Assembly: GCF_000687475.1 (NCBI RefSeq)
Contig: NC_057318.1
Location: 806,001 to 870,000 of the forward strand
Length of the DNA: 64,000 nucleotides
Direction: 5' to 3'
Origin: Ustilaginoidea virens
Lineage: Eukaryota > Ascomycota > Sordariomycetes > Hypocreales > Clavicipitaceae
A program made the translations under genes and the position numbers. This document shows, piece by piece, positions 33,557 to 45,151 of this stretch (its first letter is position 1; every line of letters starts with the position of its first letter). The notes under the pieces were generated by a model that was not told where the DNA came from, did no database searches, and was given only the letters and a program-made list of their open reading frames with translations.

Positions 33557-34850
33557 CCGAGGGGGGCGGTTACAGATACCCGCCTTGCAGCCTTACCGGT
33601 CCCAAAAGATCGTGTACTGCGCTGCGCTGCACTACTTTGGGTAGAAAGAAGTTGAGTTCAAAGAACGCAAGTGGAGACGGACTGGGTACGGAGTACTCTT
33701 TTGCCCATCGGTCCCAACCTCTCATCCCAGCCAGCCATGACGGGTTGGGCTTCGCGGACCAAATTAGAAGTTCTGGCTTTGTTTTGCCCCGACTCTGTAT
33801 AGAGTTATGCCCTACTCCGTAATGCTTACGGATGCTGGGTCAGTACAAGCTGTCTGGTATCTGCTATGTACCCAGCCCAGCCAGCCGTCTGGTTGATCCC
33901 TCGAGTTATGCAGGGGGCTGCGTGGATCGGACGTCGCTGGCAAGCGCTAGGGCACCAAGAGACCCAAGAGACACCACACGGCCTACTCCGTACTCCGTAC
34001 CCGTGGGCTAACTTGGCAAGCCGGGGACAAGGGACTTGGTTTGACTTTCCCCCGCTGTCTGCGCCTGCGCCTGCACCTGCCCACGCCACGCCACGCCACG
34101 CCAGACCTTCATTTCGGGTCGCGCGCCTTGGGCCTTGTCGTCTGTTCCATGTCACGATGGAAACATATAACTACATTCCGAGGCCGAGCCTCTCGTCTTC
34201 GAATCTCCCTCTCCCTCTCTTTCCTCCCCTCAAACCTTCACGGAACTCTGCTTCTTTCCACGGCAATCTGAAATCATCCAACGTTGGGCGCATACGCCGC
34301 ACCCCCAGCCCCCTCCCCCTACCTGATCTCGCTGTAGGCTCCCATGTCCCCTTTCTTTTCTTTTGCTTGCCCAAACAAAGGCGGATAGAATTCCTACTTG
34401 ACGTCCAAGGACTCTTCTGCACTTAATCCAGTGCATTGACTGCTCGCGCACCAGGCGCCCACGAGCTGCAACTCACCGACTTGGTCACTGGATGAGGTCA
34501 TTGGCTCACCCGCCTGTTGCATCACACCGCTTCAACAGCACCCACAGGAAATAGTTGCCCAGATTGATGGTCGGATTCATGCATTTTCCCCGGACGATTG
34601 GACTTTGTTTTTTCTTGTGATTGAGCGCATCTGGATATTCCTGAAATTGTCATCGTTTACCATACGCCAGCCACTTGTTTGAGGCCCTTCTTATCCTGGA
34701 GATACCGGTACCGTGGAACTTCCATAAACAAGGGCATAACTGCTTCGTGCTTTATTATCCGGAGTTTTCTTTCATCTCTTTCATTTTCTTGTTGCTGCAT
34801 TTGATTGGATTTTGAAGCCTTACCCCCCCACGTCTCTGGATCAGCCCTGC

Positions 34851-36058
34851 ATGCCTTATTGCTCAGAGACCATCCGCAGCATGATTCCGGGAGAAATGCC
34901 GCCTACTCTCGCGTATGAAGCCCCCGTCATATCCAGAGATCCATGGAACAAAGCCAATAGGTGCGATTCCCGCGATTCCCGCGAGCCATCCGATCGTCAG
35001 CACAGCTTACTGACCAAGACTGCAGTGGGCTGGCCGACCACTACGGCAACCCAGGCTTTGCAAACGGGTTTTATGCTACGCCGAGGTATGTAAGAAGCAA
35101 CGCATCTCCACCGGCCCGGCCCGCCTCCAACGCAGGAACGCGTGGAATAACCCTCATCCCTCCCAGCAGCATGAACTACAACGGCAGTTGCTACACCCAT
35201 AGCGGCACCACCACTAGATCGTCTAGTGGTTACAACTCGCGAGCGGACAACTCGTCATCCGCATCGTCCAACTATGCGTCTCGATCTTCTGTCATGGTCC
35301 CCGCGCTGAACGGCCCTCAAGCCGCCGGCAACCCGCCATCCTGGGAGATCCAAGGGCGATACTCTCCGACTGGCTCGTTCGAGGACATTGTTGCCTCGCC
35401 AAGCGTGTCGGATTACTCGGTCGAAAATGCCATGGTAGTAAGCAGCCCAAACCACAAGGCACGATCCACGGGCAAGCGAGGGTCTCAGCGCCGACCGTCC
35501 AACAGAGACGAGTTTGATGGCCCTCATCAGTTCCTCCAACGTCCCCCACAGGACGTGATTGACATGCAGGAAAGGGAGTTGCCGCACCTCCCCACCAACC
35601 TGCACGTTCAAGAGCAAGACGCTGTGCTGAGCCGCGTCAACGACCGTCTCTCGCAATGCGCGTTTGATTTTGTCGCCAAATATCAGTTTCCTATTCCGCT
35701 GACGCAGGATATGAGACCCGTGGAAAGACCGCAGGACCGTGAATGGACCGAGTGGGTTTACCTCCTCAAAAGGCTTGCCACCAAGCGCCGCATTCCCGCC
35801 CGCGTGCTTTACAATGGCCAAATCAAACAGTTTGTCACCATTCTCGAGAATTCACTCGAGATGCGCCACGCTGCGAAGCACCAGAGCCGTCCCTTGAAAG
35901 ACGACCGAAACATTCTTCAGCTCATCTCGGCCGGAATCCAGGTGGCCAAAATCCTAAAGGACGCATCGGCAATGGAATACCTCGACAGATTATACGTTGA
36001 TACAGAAACTCGGATCCTGGAACGCACCACGGGGCGATCTGCGCGATTCCGATCCTGA
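34851..36058 (+). CDS. Serine-rich protein with conserved-looking C-terminal helical domain
   Basis: Two exons, 34851-34960 and 35026-36058, joined in phase 2 (donor AG/GTGCGA, CTGAC branch, CTGCAG acceptor; KAN-SGLADHYG across the join), giving 380 aa. An ATG at 34881 is an alternative start. Residues 1-185 are rich in Ser, Asn, Pro and Tyr and look disordered. From about 190 to 365 the sequence is charged and helical: EQDAVLSRVNDRLSQCAFDF, then PQDREWTEWVYLLKRLATKR and NILQLISAGIQVAKILKDAS. I do not recognise this domain. No signal peptide, membrane segment or metal motif is visible. The unusually long upstream region shared with a C2H2 factor suggests a developmentally regulated gene (inference). 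Confidence 0.8.
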
Positions 36059-37592
36059 ATTTGTTGCGACTTTGAATATGTCGACAACTCACCACGTTTT
36101 CTTTTTTTACACCAGATCTTCATTGGGAGATAATCTGGGGTGAAATTTACCCAAAGGAGGGAGGGTTTTTTTGCTATGATTATTCTTCGGAGACGCCGAT
36201 TGGAAGAGTGATTTCCACAAGGCTTCGAGGAAAAGCGAATGATCCAACGCCCTTCCACGTTTTGTTATCTTGGATGCATGATGCACCGGAAGGAAATGAT
36301 GCGTTACGTTCAAGTCTTGTAACAGTCTATACTGGAACCTGGATATTGGCCACTACCCTGCTCTTGGAGAGGAGGCACTAGTCCGGGTCAGGATGGACCT
36401 TTGCACGGTCAGAGGCTGCCTTGACCTCGTCCTGTACGTGCTACGGTTGCGATGCTCAACGCATTTGTATTTTGTATTTAGTGCTCTTGATTATGTAGCA
36501 TGAGTTTTCGGGCCTCAGTTGCCGACGGACGTGCGTTAGTCGGATCACATCGCTGCTGGTGATGCTTGCAACAGTACCAGGCTGTACCATCTTGAACATT
36601 TGTCTGGATAATTGAGTAGTGACAATGGGGTGCTGAGTACGAATGGTTAGTTTCATGGAGCATGGTGCAGGGTGTAATTAAAGCGCATGCTTTGCCGTAT
36701 GCTTTGCCGGAAAAGAAACTCGGCCCAGCGTCCGAGCTCGCGAGTTGAATCCAATTGAAATTGCGGAGTCCCCAGCACGCGTTCAGCTCGCCAAGTTCCG
36801 TCCGGTGTCAACACGCCGGCATAGGTGGATGGGTACGCACCCTTGAAGCCGGCTCTGATCTGGGTTCGCCGCCTCGGCGATGGGGGCTGAACGATGCACC
36901 GGCACCGGGTAATTATGGCCCCCAAGCTGCACCTTGCACCTTGCGCCTTGCACCTTGCACCTGCACCCAGCTGCACCTGCACCTGCCTGCACCTGCACCT
37001 GCAATGTGGTTTGTGGAGTCGCTCTGGCACTCCGTATGGCCAGCCCAGTTCTCTCAAACCTTCTTTTTCTTGCCTCCCGTGCAAGCCGAGCAGACAGACC
37101 CCAGTCGGTTTCCGGAGCAAGACGTTGTCGCTCGGTGTTCCAGTTCGGCATAGCGCCCATGTCCGCGAGTCGGCTGAGACGAGACGCCGCAGGTTTACGG
37201 GAACAGAGCCCGTATAAAACTCGCCGTATCTATCCCCGACGATGCAGCCTTCTCGCAACGAGGAAACCGCGCGCGCAACCAGGGCTCTGGGAAATATCCG
37301 CACCTTATCATCAGACAAAACCCGGGGTTTCGTTTTGGATGTTTTTTCTTTTTTTCAACCAAATTCTAGCCTGGGCTGCGCGCAGGACTGGACCAACCGC
37401 GCGGCTTTCCCACCACCGACCGTTTCCGCCGACCGTTTCCGCCACCACCAACCTAGGCGTGAGTGAGTGAGGGGGTTAAGAAAGAAAAAACACCGCCCGC
37501 CATCGGTTGCGTCGTCCGGCGGTCCGTCGTACGATCTCCTTGGGCCGCATCGGTTACCGGTCCCTTGGCGCCGCAGGATAGAGCACGCCGTC
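36059..37592. other. Spacer upstream of the Zn2Cys6 gene
   Basis: No gene is supported. It contains a C/T/G-rich array of gcaccttgcacc/gcacctgcacct units at about 36926-37001 and the promoter of the Zn2Cys6 gene. Confidence 0.6.
36926..37001. repeat. Imperfect 6-7 bp repeat array (gcacctt/gcacct)
   Basis: About a dozen imperfect short units in the spacer between the Ser-rich gene and the Zn2Cys6 gene. Confidence 0.75.
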
Positions 37593-40259
37593 ATGGCCTC
37601 GGTCACCTCTCGCGCGTCCGACCGTTCTTCGCCTTACGACTTCGACCTGGACTCTGCGGGCGACACTGACGAGTCATGGCAGTACGTCGACTACTCGAGC
37701 GGCGCATCGGCCTCTGGATCCGTCGGGTTCCTCTCCAGCCCGGCTAGCGGGAGCCTGAGCGGATATGCCATTGTCGGCCATGCGCACCTGACGCCGCCGC
37801 CGCCGCCGGTGGACATGGACCAGGCGATGTTCCTGCCGGCGGCGACGTTGTTTCCCGGCAGCCAGAACGACCAGTATCCGATGACCTCTCTGGGCGATCC
37901 CAACGAGGTTGCGGCGGCGACGGCGACGGCGACGGCGACGGCGTTTGGTGCGCAAGCCGCCGCGAATACCTCGTTCGTGACACCGCAGCAGTATATATTT
38001 CCTGGGGGGCATGACGGCAGGTTGACGCAGCAGGACTTGTATGGTAAATCACCACCGGCGGGGCGGGCCGCGGCGACCAGAGACGACGGGGGCGGTCGTG
38101 GAGCAAGTTTCGCGGACTGACCTTGACCGTGCCTGTAGGTATACCGCCGTTTATGGCGAGCTTGCCGCCGGATTTCTTCGCTCCTGCGGACCAGGGCCCC
38201 ATGGCCCAGACGGAAAACTTTGCAAGCCAGCCTTTTTTCCAGCCTGATCCCGGTGCGGCGATGGCGTCGTGGAACGCTCACAGCCCAACGGCAGCAGCAA
38301 GCACGCACATGGTTCCTTTCGAAGAAGTCGTCCCGTCTCCAGCCAACATGCACAGCAGCACCACCACCACCACCAACACGCCGTCCTCCTCGTCCGCCTT
38401 GTCATCGTCCTCTCCAAAGTCGCCGCCCATCAAGGCCGAGCAATCCTTTCCGCCGCCGCCGCCGTCGTCGTCTTTATCCTCGTCTTCGTCCTCGTCATCA
38501 CTGCGCACGAAGTCTCTCCTCGCCCTCCGCCGCTGCAAGGAGGGCAAAGTGGAAAAGAAAAAGGCCGAGTCCACGGCGGACAAGTTTGTCATCGTGACGC
38601 CCAACACCATCAGCGCGCATGCCGGGCGCCCCAACCCGTTCGAATGCTTCGAGGCCATGCACGCCACGCACCGCGGCCGAAAGGGCCCGCTGGCCCACGA
38701 GACCAAGGAGAACGCGCTGCAGGTGCGCAGGCTGGGCGCCTGCTTCTGCTGCCACAGCCGCAAGGTCAGGTGCGACAAGGAGCGGCCGTGCAGGCACTGC
38801 GAGCGGCTGATGCTCTACGTGCCGCAGGTGGTCTGCTGGCAGTTCCAGGACTTCATCCCCGTGCTCTTCCCGGACCTGATCCGGGCGCACTTCAGGAAGC
38901 CCGAGATGGCGCGGTTCCTGCGCGACAGCGTGGGCGGGTTCCGGGTCGCCGGGGCGGAGCGCGCGTGCGAGGTCGAGCTCTTCTCGGGCTCGAGGTTCAG
39001 CGCGGTGCTGAGCGTCCGGGCCAACTTCTTCACGGCGACCACGTGCGACGTCTTGCAGCACTGGCATATGATTCCGGACCGGGGGAGGGCGAACCTGCAG
39101 TCCAACGGGAGTGCCCCGATCGGCATCGAGCTGGGCACCAGCGCGCAGAGGGACGACCTGAGAAAGAGAGTCAAGGCGTACATCCAGGACGTCATCAGCG
39201 AGCCCTTTTACGCCGAGCAGGTTACCGAGTCGCTGCGGAGCACGCAGCTGCCAATGAGGATTCTGAAGATTGTGCAGACGTACGCCAAGCAGTCAGACGT
39301 ACGTTGACAACCCCCCCCCCCCCCCCTTATCCCCCTTTATTCGCATGGCTCCCCTGTTATTTTTCTTTTTTTTTTATCTCTGGTTTGACACACGAGCTGA
39401 ACCGTCAAGCAAACATCACCAGTCGACAATGGTCAAGCGCGCATTGTCCATCTACGCAATGCACTACATCATGACGCGCCACCTGTGCATCACCCGGAAA
39501 TCCCTTCTCGCCATCCAATCCACGGGGCTTGTCCCCCAAAACAGCCCCTGGGTCACGCCTCGCGTCCTCGCCCGGCAGGTCAAGGCCCTCGTTGACGAAC
39601 TCATCATGCGCGAGATGCAGCTCCTCTTTGAGCTCTTTTCCAAGTCTCTCAAGCCCAAGCATCGCCGGGACTGGGCCCCCTGCACCGCCGCCTTCCTCGT
39701 CCTCTGCCTCTTCATCGAGGCCGTCGAGACCACGGCCGACAACTTTGTCGTCGCGCAGAACGAGATCGATCGGAGGAACACGTCGCCTCCGAAATACAAG
39801 CAGGGCTACGTGCTGGATATCTGCAAAGAGCTGGAGAACCTGCCGTTCAAGCAGTTTGCGTACCAGTTCCACAACATCTACCAGACGCACGCAAAGGACG
39901 CCAACGTCAAGAGCTTCAACCCGCTGTTTGACGACAGCTTTGAGGAGCAGCACGAACTGGACGGGCCGGCGGTGGAGATGGTCAAGGGTCTGAGAGAGCT
40001 TTTCCACGGGGAAGCCTGTAAGTTTGCTTCGACTCGGTTGTGGTGGCGTTGGAGAAATACCGCGTCTTGTCGGTGGCTGACCCCTTGTGATGATGAAATA
40101 GGGCGAGATCTGCAGTTTCTGTCCGATGACGACGTCATCGTGAGCAGAGGCGAGAGCAAACAGCCTATTGACAGCTCCGTCATTTATACTGGCCGACTGG
40201 TGGCCAAGTTTTTACTGTCATTTACCAACGAGAACGCCACCTTTGGGGGGCAAATATAG
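37593..40259 (+). CDS. Zn(II)2Cys6 transcription factor
   Basis: Four exons, 37593-38043, 38139-39298, 39423-40017 and 40102-40259, giving 787 aa. All junction phases agree (LYG-IPPF, KQSD-STMVK, GEA-WRDLQ). The N-terminal 340 residues are low complexity (Ala-Thr repeats from a GACGGC array, poly-Pro, poly-Ser). The binuclear zinc cluster lies at about 350-385: CFCCHSRKVRCDKERPCRHC, then a sixth Cys in VVCWQF. Spacing is C-x2-C-x6-C-x5-C-x2-C-x11-C, with a last loop longer than the usual 6-9. It continues QDFIPVLFPDLIRAHF, a segment I associate with a fungal subgroup whose cluster is internal rather than N-terminal. The C-terminal 350 residues are helical. Likely a nuclear DNA-binding regulator; targets are unknown. 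Intron 2 has a C16 run 12 nt after the donor. Confidence 0.88.
39311..39326 (+). repeat. Poly-C run (16) inside intron 2 of the Zn2Cys6 gene
   Basis: Starts 12 nt after the first base of the 5' splice site (GTACGT at 39299). Confidence 0.9.
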
Positions 40260-42180
40260 AAACTATCCAACACGGGGGAGCCGTAAGCGTACATGTAGCA
40301 ATGGAGACTGTTTGCACCTCGGCAAGTCCCGCCTGGGGCTGGTGTTTTGCGTAGCGCACAGCTGATGGCTCTCCAACCACGAGGGATGACAGCGCAGAAC
40401 AAGCGCGCAAATCCGACATGTCGACAGGAACACGCATGTTTGCCCGATTTTAGTCCTGAAACCTCACTTGTGTCTACGGCTTCAGGGCGGAGCGGGCAGG
40501 TTGTCTAGACCTTGGATTGTTCTCCCACGTACGAACGAAAATGTAAAGTTACAAGCACGCGCATCGGAAGCAGCATGTTGTAGGCAAATTGTGGGTTCAG
40601 CGACACGCATCTCTCGCAGGAGAGCCCTGGAAATCAAGACTTTCAGCAGCAGCAGCTGGCAAAATCGGGCAGCAGCCACGAGCGGAAACGACAACGGCTT
40701 CGCCTTTTTCTCCCCAGAAATATAATACAAATTAGAAAGAAAGAAAAGGCAGCATCAAAGCCATGGCTGTGCTTGCCACAAGCCATTGTTTGGTCAAATT
40801 CTGTTGGCCAACATTCCCAAGGTTTACCGTTCAAGCAGAAGCTGAGCGAGGGTCGGTCGTGGCAAGAGAGAGGAGAAAAAGGAGTGCGAGAGCGAAAAAT
40901 TTCCTTTTCATAGGCGCGCCGGTGGATCCGTCTCACGTGATGCGGAGCGGGATGCCCCCCTTTTCTCTCGAACATTTACCGGAGTCGTTCCAAATTTTTT
41001 TTTTTTCTTCCCCTTCTCCTCTTCACACACATTCGTGCACGATTAATCAACCGGTAATGATTTCGCCAACTTGCTACCGGTCATATTTGCGTGCGAGAGC
41101 AACGGATTTCACCGCCTTTTTTTTCTTTTTGAAATGAAACGGCGAGCTCGTCTTCAAGTCTCTTCGATTGGTGGTGCTTCCGACATATGCTGTTTCGTGG
41201 TCGGATCCGATCAAACTAGGTCGGATGGCGGCGCGTTTTTTTGACGTCCCAGGCAGCAAGTAGCCTGGCTGGTGAATGCTGGTCTGCTTCCGTTGATGGG
41301 TTCATGATGGATTGATTGCTGCGACAAATGTCTACTGTAGTACCCCGGAGATGCGTACGATATTAGATACCTTGTGCAATATATAGCGACTAGTATAGAC
41401 ATCGAATGCCTGCTGCGATAGACAACTGCTGGATAGATGCTAGCTGCGAGATATAGTAAACGCCTGCCGCGGTAAACTCCTATTGGCAGAATCTTACCGC
41501 CTCACCGTACACTGGGTTCCTTACTCTATATTTAAATGATGTTGTGGTTGACATCAAGATGTGACAGAAGAATCCCGCTGCCCTTTCCCGTGCGCTTAGG
41601 TCTGGTACTTCGGCGGTATAGTTAAGTAGTAATGCAGCCATGCATAACACGCTACAGTACCTGAAATCTAGGCGACCAATCGCAGACGGATTAGCCCATT
41701 TCGGCCAATCATGGAGTGGCATCAAGCCCCCTTGAATGATGAACCGAATGAAGGGTTAAGCCAATTATACGCCGTAGATGGGCGGGACGGATTAGAAAGT
41801 TTCCACTTTATCACAGCCTGTTAAGGTGGTTCTAGCATGCCTCCTCTTCTACTACTCCGCTTTCCCTGACTCTCAGAATGCGCGGCTAAAAATACAGACG
41901 ATATTATATGAAGATGATGAATTCGGTGGAAGACTGAACATGTCGAGAAGAAGCTACAAGCCATCTAACTAAGGATAGGGGTAGGCTGACGGACCTACAA
42001 TAACCCGGAGTCCACGGCAACAATTACGGCAGCCACTACGGCGGCGCCGAGTCGGCCGGGCAACCTATCGTGTCCTGCAACAATCACAGACATCGCCAGC
42101 GCGTTTACGCAACCTCAGCCAGCACCAGCACAATACATTCCCCATCACTAGTGAGCCATAAGCATCTAACAAGCACGATA
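40260..42180. other. Spacer entering a less GC-rich island
   Basis: No gene is seen. From about 41,250 the base composition drops relative to flanking genes, and degenerate 'ctgctgcgatag/ctagctgcgagatatag' phrases recur at 41,410-41,470. No inverted or long terminal repeat could be defined by eye. Confidence 0.5.
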
Positions 42181-43368
42181 ATGCACACGCCATTGCAGGT
42201 GACGCCCCCCCATAGCTTTAGGAGCAACCCGACTCCGCCGCCAACTGGCAAGAAGCCACGCGCTATTACCGACATTACCGATATTATCAAAGTCATCAAG
42301 AGGCGGCAAAGCGGTCACTGCCGTATAACGGATCCTTGGGCCAGGTACCCATTAAGCGAGGGCCAGTACGCAGACCTGCTGCAGCGAGTCCAGAGCGACG
42401 ACGAGGTGCTCTGGGATTATATGAATAAGAAACTTCGGTACGGAATCGTAAGATTTGCCAAGACTGCTAGCTCATATTAATGATATCTTTTTCCAGATAC
42501 GACTATATACCCGTTGTGAAACAACTCGTCTTTCGAATGCCCACACATCTACATGAATGGGTCATGAACAGCGTGGTCGAGGAGCTGCGTCACCAACTGC
42601 GAAAGCTTGGTGCTGGACACGGCGCGTCGGCTGACTTTGCACGGGCGGTAAATGCGCGCGGCTCACCGACTCTCGACTTTACTAAAACGGGGTATGGGAA
42701 ACATGACCCTGATGCACAGTTCCGGCATAGCAAAGCACAGTATCCCGGTGTAGTTATTGAAGTGTCGTATGCACAAAAGCGAAAGGACTTGGGGTATCTG
42801 GCGGAGGACTATATCCTTGGATCGGACGGCAATATCCGTGTCGTCATCGGCCTGGACGTCGAGTATAATAATAGCAAGAAGGCTACATTATCGGTTTGGC
42901 GACCCGGTGTGGTGCAAAACGAAGCAGGAGAGCCAGAGTTGGTCGCTCGGCAGACAATCACGAACCAGGTATGCGCATGGAAACACGTCTACTCCTCCAT
43001 ACTTACATCAGCAGATAATACGGGACGATGGGGGCAGTCCGAGAAAGAACGACGAAGTGGGACTCCGTCTTCAACTCCGGGATTTCGCAACAGAAGCTTT
43101 GACTGGACCCGACGGCCTTTTTACCGATCCCATATACATACCAGCCAGCACGCTGTGCTTCTATGTTGAACAGGCTGAGCAGGATATGGCTATGGTGAAG
43201 CAGAACCAAGGCGCTGTTATGGAAACAAACCGATGGGTTGGGAAACGGCGGCGGCAGAGAACGCCTCCTGAGGAGCTGGACGATGACCGCGAAGCGAAAT
43301 TCCAAAAAATTGAAGACAAGGTTATGGCGCAGGCAGAGGAGAATGACTCGTCATATGAGGCAGATTAA
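42181..43368 (+). CDS. Uncharacterised fungal protein with possible PD-(D/E)XK-like core
   Basis: Three exons, 42181-42437, 42497-42968 and 43015-43368, giving 360 aa. The phase-2 join restores KKLR-YDYIPVV and the second join is phase 0 (TITNQ-IIRDD). Residues 1-55 are Pro/Thr-rich. The core (about 85-240) reads FRMPTHLHEWVMNSVVEEL, then HDPDAQFRH, YPGVVIEVSYAQKRKDL and IRVVIGLDVEY. This layout (PD, then a hydrophobic strand ending in E-V-S, then a second strand) resembles PD-(D/E)XK folds of the Uma2 type, but the usual lysine is replaced, so catalysis is uncertain. As I recall, similar proteins occur in multiple copies in Hypocreales. The C-terminus is acidic and basic mixed with a KRRRQR patch. 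Codon and base use look less GC-rich than the housekeeping neighbours. Function unknown. Confidence 0.75.
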
Positions 43369-44301
43369 GACGAGTAGAGTCTGATTACGGGTCGAGTTAG
43401 CAAGCACCTAACCTGGTGTATCAAGCTCAAGTTGCTAGACACAGCCATTACCGGCCGTCTCTAGTAGAACACACCAAGCAGCTATTGTCCCAAAGGTGCT
43501 GGCGATGCGAGGCCACAACATCACAACACACAAGGTACCACAACAGTCGCTACAAATCAAGGCTATCCATAACGCAAGTTCCTCTTCCGCATTTGGTAGG
43601 GCGTCTTCTACAAGGGCTTAGGATAGAGGGCTTCTATCGCGGTATTATTCTGCGGCGCTGTTGTGCGGCATTATTATTCGGGCTGTCTGGGTAGCTAGCT
43701 TAAATTCTATGTGGCTAGCGATAATAGTTCAAAATCGCCATGTGGGAGCCCAAGTGATCCAACTGTCTTGTATCACGTGTAGGATTAGTGTGGTATCCGA
43801 GGCCGGAAGCTGCGAGCCTCCAGCTGCATATTCGGTGCTCGATGGACTGGGTTTTGCGTATAGTAGAGAGATATCTTGGGATGAGCTTCGTGCATGCTTT
43901 CAGCACTCACCGGGTGCTTGCTTACTCGACCCTAGGCTCATGGGGTAAATTCATGCCCTCTCCATGTCGCCAGAAGTGAACTCAATATCGGAAGCCTCAA
44001 GCTGGCTCCTGCCCCTTGTAGTCGGCGCAAAACATCAAGACGTTGGGAGATGCGTGACACGACACGCCTTTCTTCTTCACAACTGCCTACATGCATTTTG
44101 CTGCGTCGGCAACCTAAGCTCCCTATGGCTGTTCAATAGATGCGCTTTTCTTTCGAGTGTAGCTTTTCTCGCTCTTGTTGGTGCATCACTATGCTTCATT
44201 AATACTCAGCATCGACAAACGTCCTCACACTCCGTTCATGCGTAACATATACAAGAGCATCCCGCCAGTTCGCGCCGACAAACAAGCCGCACGTGTCGAA
44301 C
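43369..44301. other. Island spacer
   Basis: No supported gene. Short frames on both strands (up to about 95 codons) show no family resemblance. Confidence 0.5.
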
Positions 44302-44871
44302 ATGGACAACTTGGAGCAGAGTAGAATGGAAATTGTACTACTAGCAGCAGGTGTTCTCGTTCTCGTCTCCGTCCTTGCAGTCCTGGTTCTCATCTGCGTT
44401 GCCTTGAAGCATTCCAAGGGGCCGCCAAGACAGCACAATTCTACAGCTTGGGGAGGATCCTGGAGCGAAAGATGGGATGCTGGCCCCCCGACATCATACC
44501 GAGACGAGGCCTTCGACAACAACGTTAGGCAACCAAGTGTGTCTATAACCGATGATATCCGAAGGGAGCTTGCAAGTCTGAGGCAGATAGTTACCTTGAC
44601 CGAGCCGAATCGCGGCAGTTTCCCGGTACAGGATAACACTGATCCCGTACCATCACGTTCCGACACAACAAACGGAAAGACGAACAACCAACTCATAGAG
44701 CACAGCGTGGATTGTGACGGGACAAGTTGGTGTGACACACAGGACTCACGAGCCTCCAGTACCGCGCGAGAGCAAGAATCCGATACCGTCATAAAAAGAC
44801 CCGAAAGAACTGTCGACCATGGAGAAACTTTTGATTTGGAAGCTCAAGACTCGGCCGATTCCGACAGTTGA
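44302..44871 (+). CDS. Small single-pass membrane protein, hypothetical
   Basis: A 189-aa frame from ATG 44302. Residues 10-35 form one strong hydrophobic segment (IVLLAAGVLVLVSVLAVLVL) followed by a basic KHSK, suggesting a single membrane span with the long polar tail in the cytosol. The tail is Ser/Thr/Asp-rich and ends acidic (DLEAQDSADSDS). No cleavage site or known domain is seen. An overlapping minus-strand frame of similar length makes the call less certain, but the membrane segment plus acidic tail is more protein-like. Confidence 0.45.
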   Translation: MDNLEQSRMEIVLLAAGVLVLVSVLAVLVLICVALKHSKGPPRQHNSTAWGGSWSERWDAGPPTSYRDEAFDNNVRQPSVSITDDIRRELASLRQIVTLTEPNRGSFPVQDNTDPVPSRSDTTNGKTNNQLIEHSVDCDGTSWCDTQDSRASSTAREQESDTVIKRPERTVDHGETFDLEAQDSADSDS

Positions 44872-45151
44872 TGCTGCTGCAATGGTTTGAGCTCAAAGGC
44901 CGCTGGAGCATTTCTACCAGGACATCTGGACTGAAATGCAGTTTTTTTTTTTTTTTTCCTTTTCCAAGGCAAAAAAAAGAGAAAAAAAAAAGAAAACCTT
45001 TTCTATACTAGGCTAGTAATCTGTCAATTGGTTCTGGTTCATCAGGGCATTCCTGCCATGATCTATCTTGCTCCATTTTGCCACCGTTGTCCCTATGCTG
45101 TCTTTTGATACACTGGCGACGATCGTCCAGATTCTCCACGCCGATCTGAGT

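Larger units (their letters stand above)
27425..34850. other. 7.4-kb divergent non-coding interval
   Basis: No supported coding gene between the C2H2 factor (-) and the Ser-rich protein (+). Frames of 100-240 codons exist (for example 28780-29511 minus), but they are made of simple repeats or lack any family resemblance. The interval holds many TACGGAGTA motifs, G runs of 19 and 22, short minisatellites and a TAGGTACC cluster. Very long leaders and enhancer-like upstream regions of the two flanking genes are the simplest reading. Confidence 0.6.

Noticed and set aside
38269..39474. Plus-strand frame of 401 codons overlapping the Zn2Cys6 gene
   Set aside because: Another frame of the same exon; the zinc cluster and splice phases support the other frame.
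44199..44792. Minus-strand frame of 197 codons
   Set aside because: Overlaps the small membrane protein; it has no membrane segment or domain and is less protein-like, though I cannot exclude it fully.
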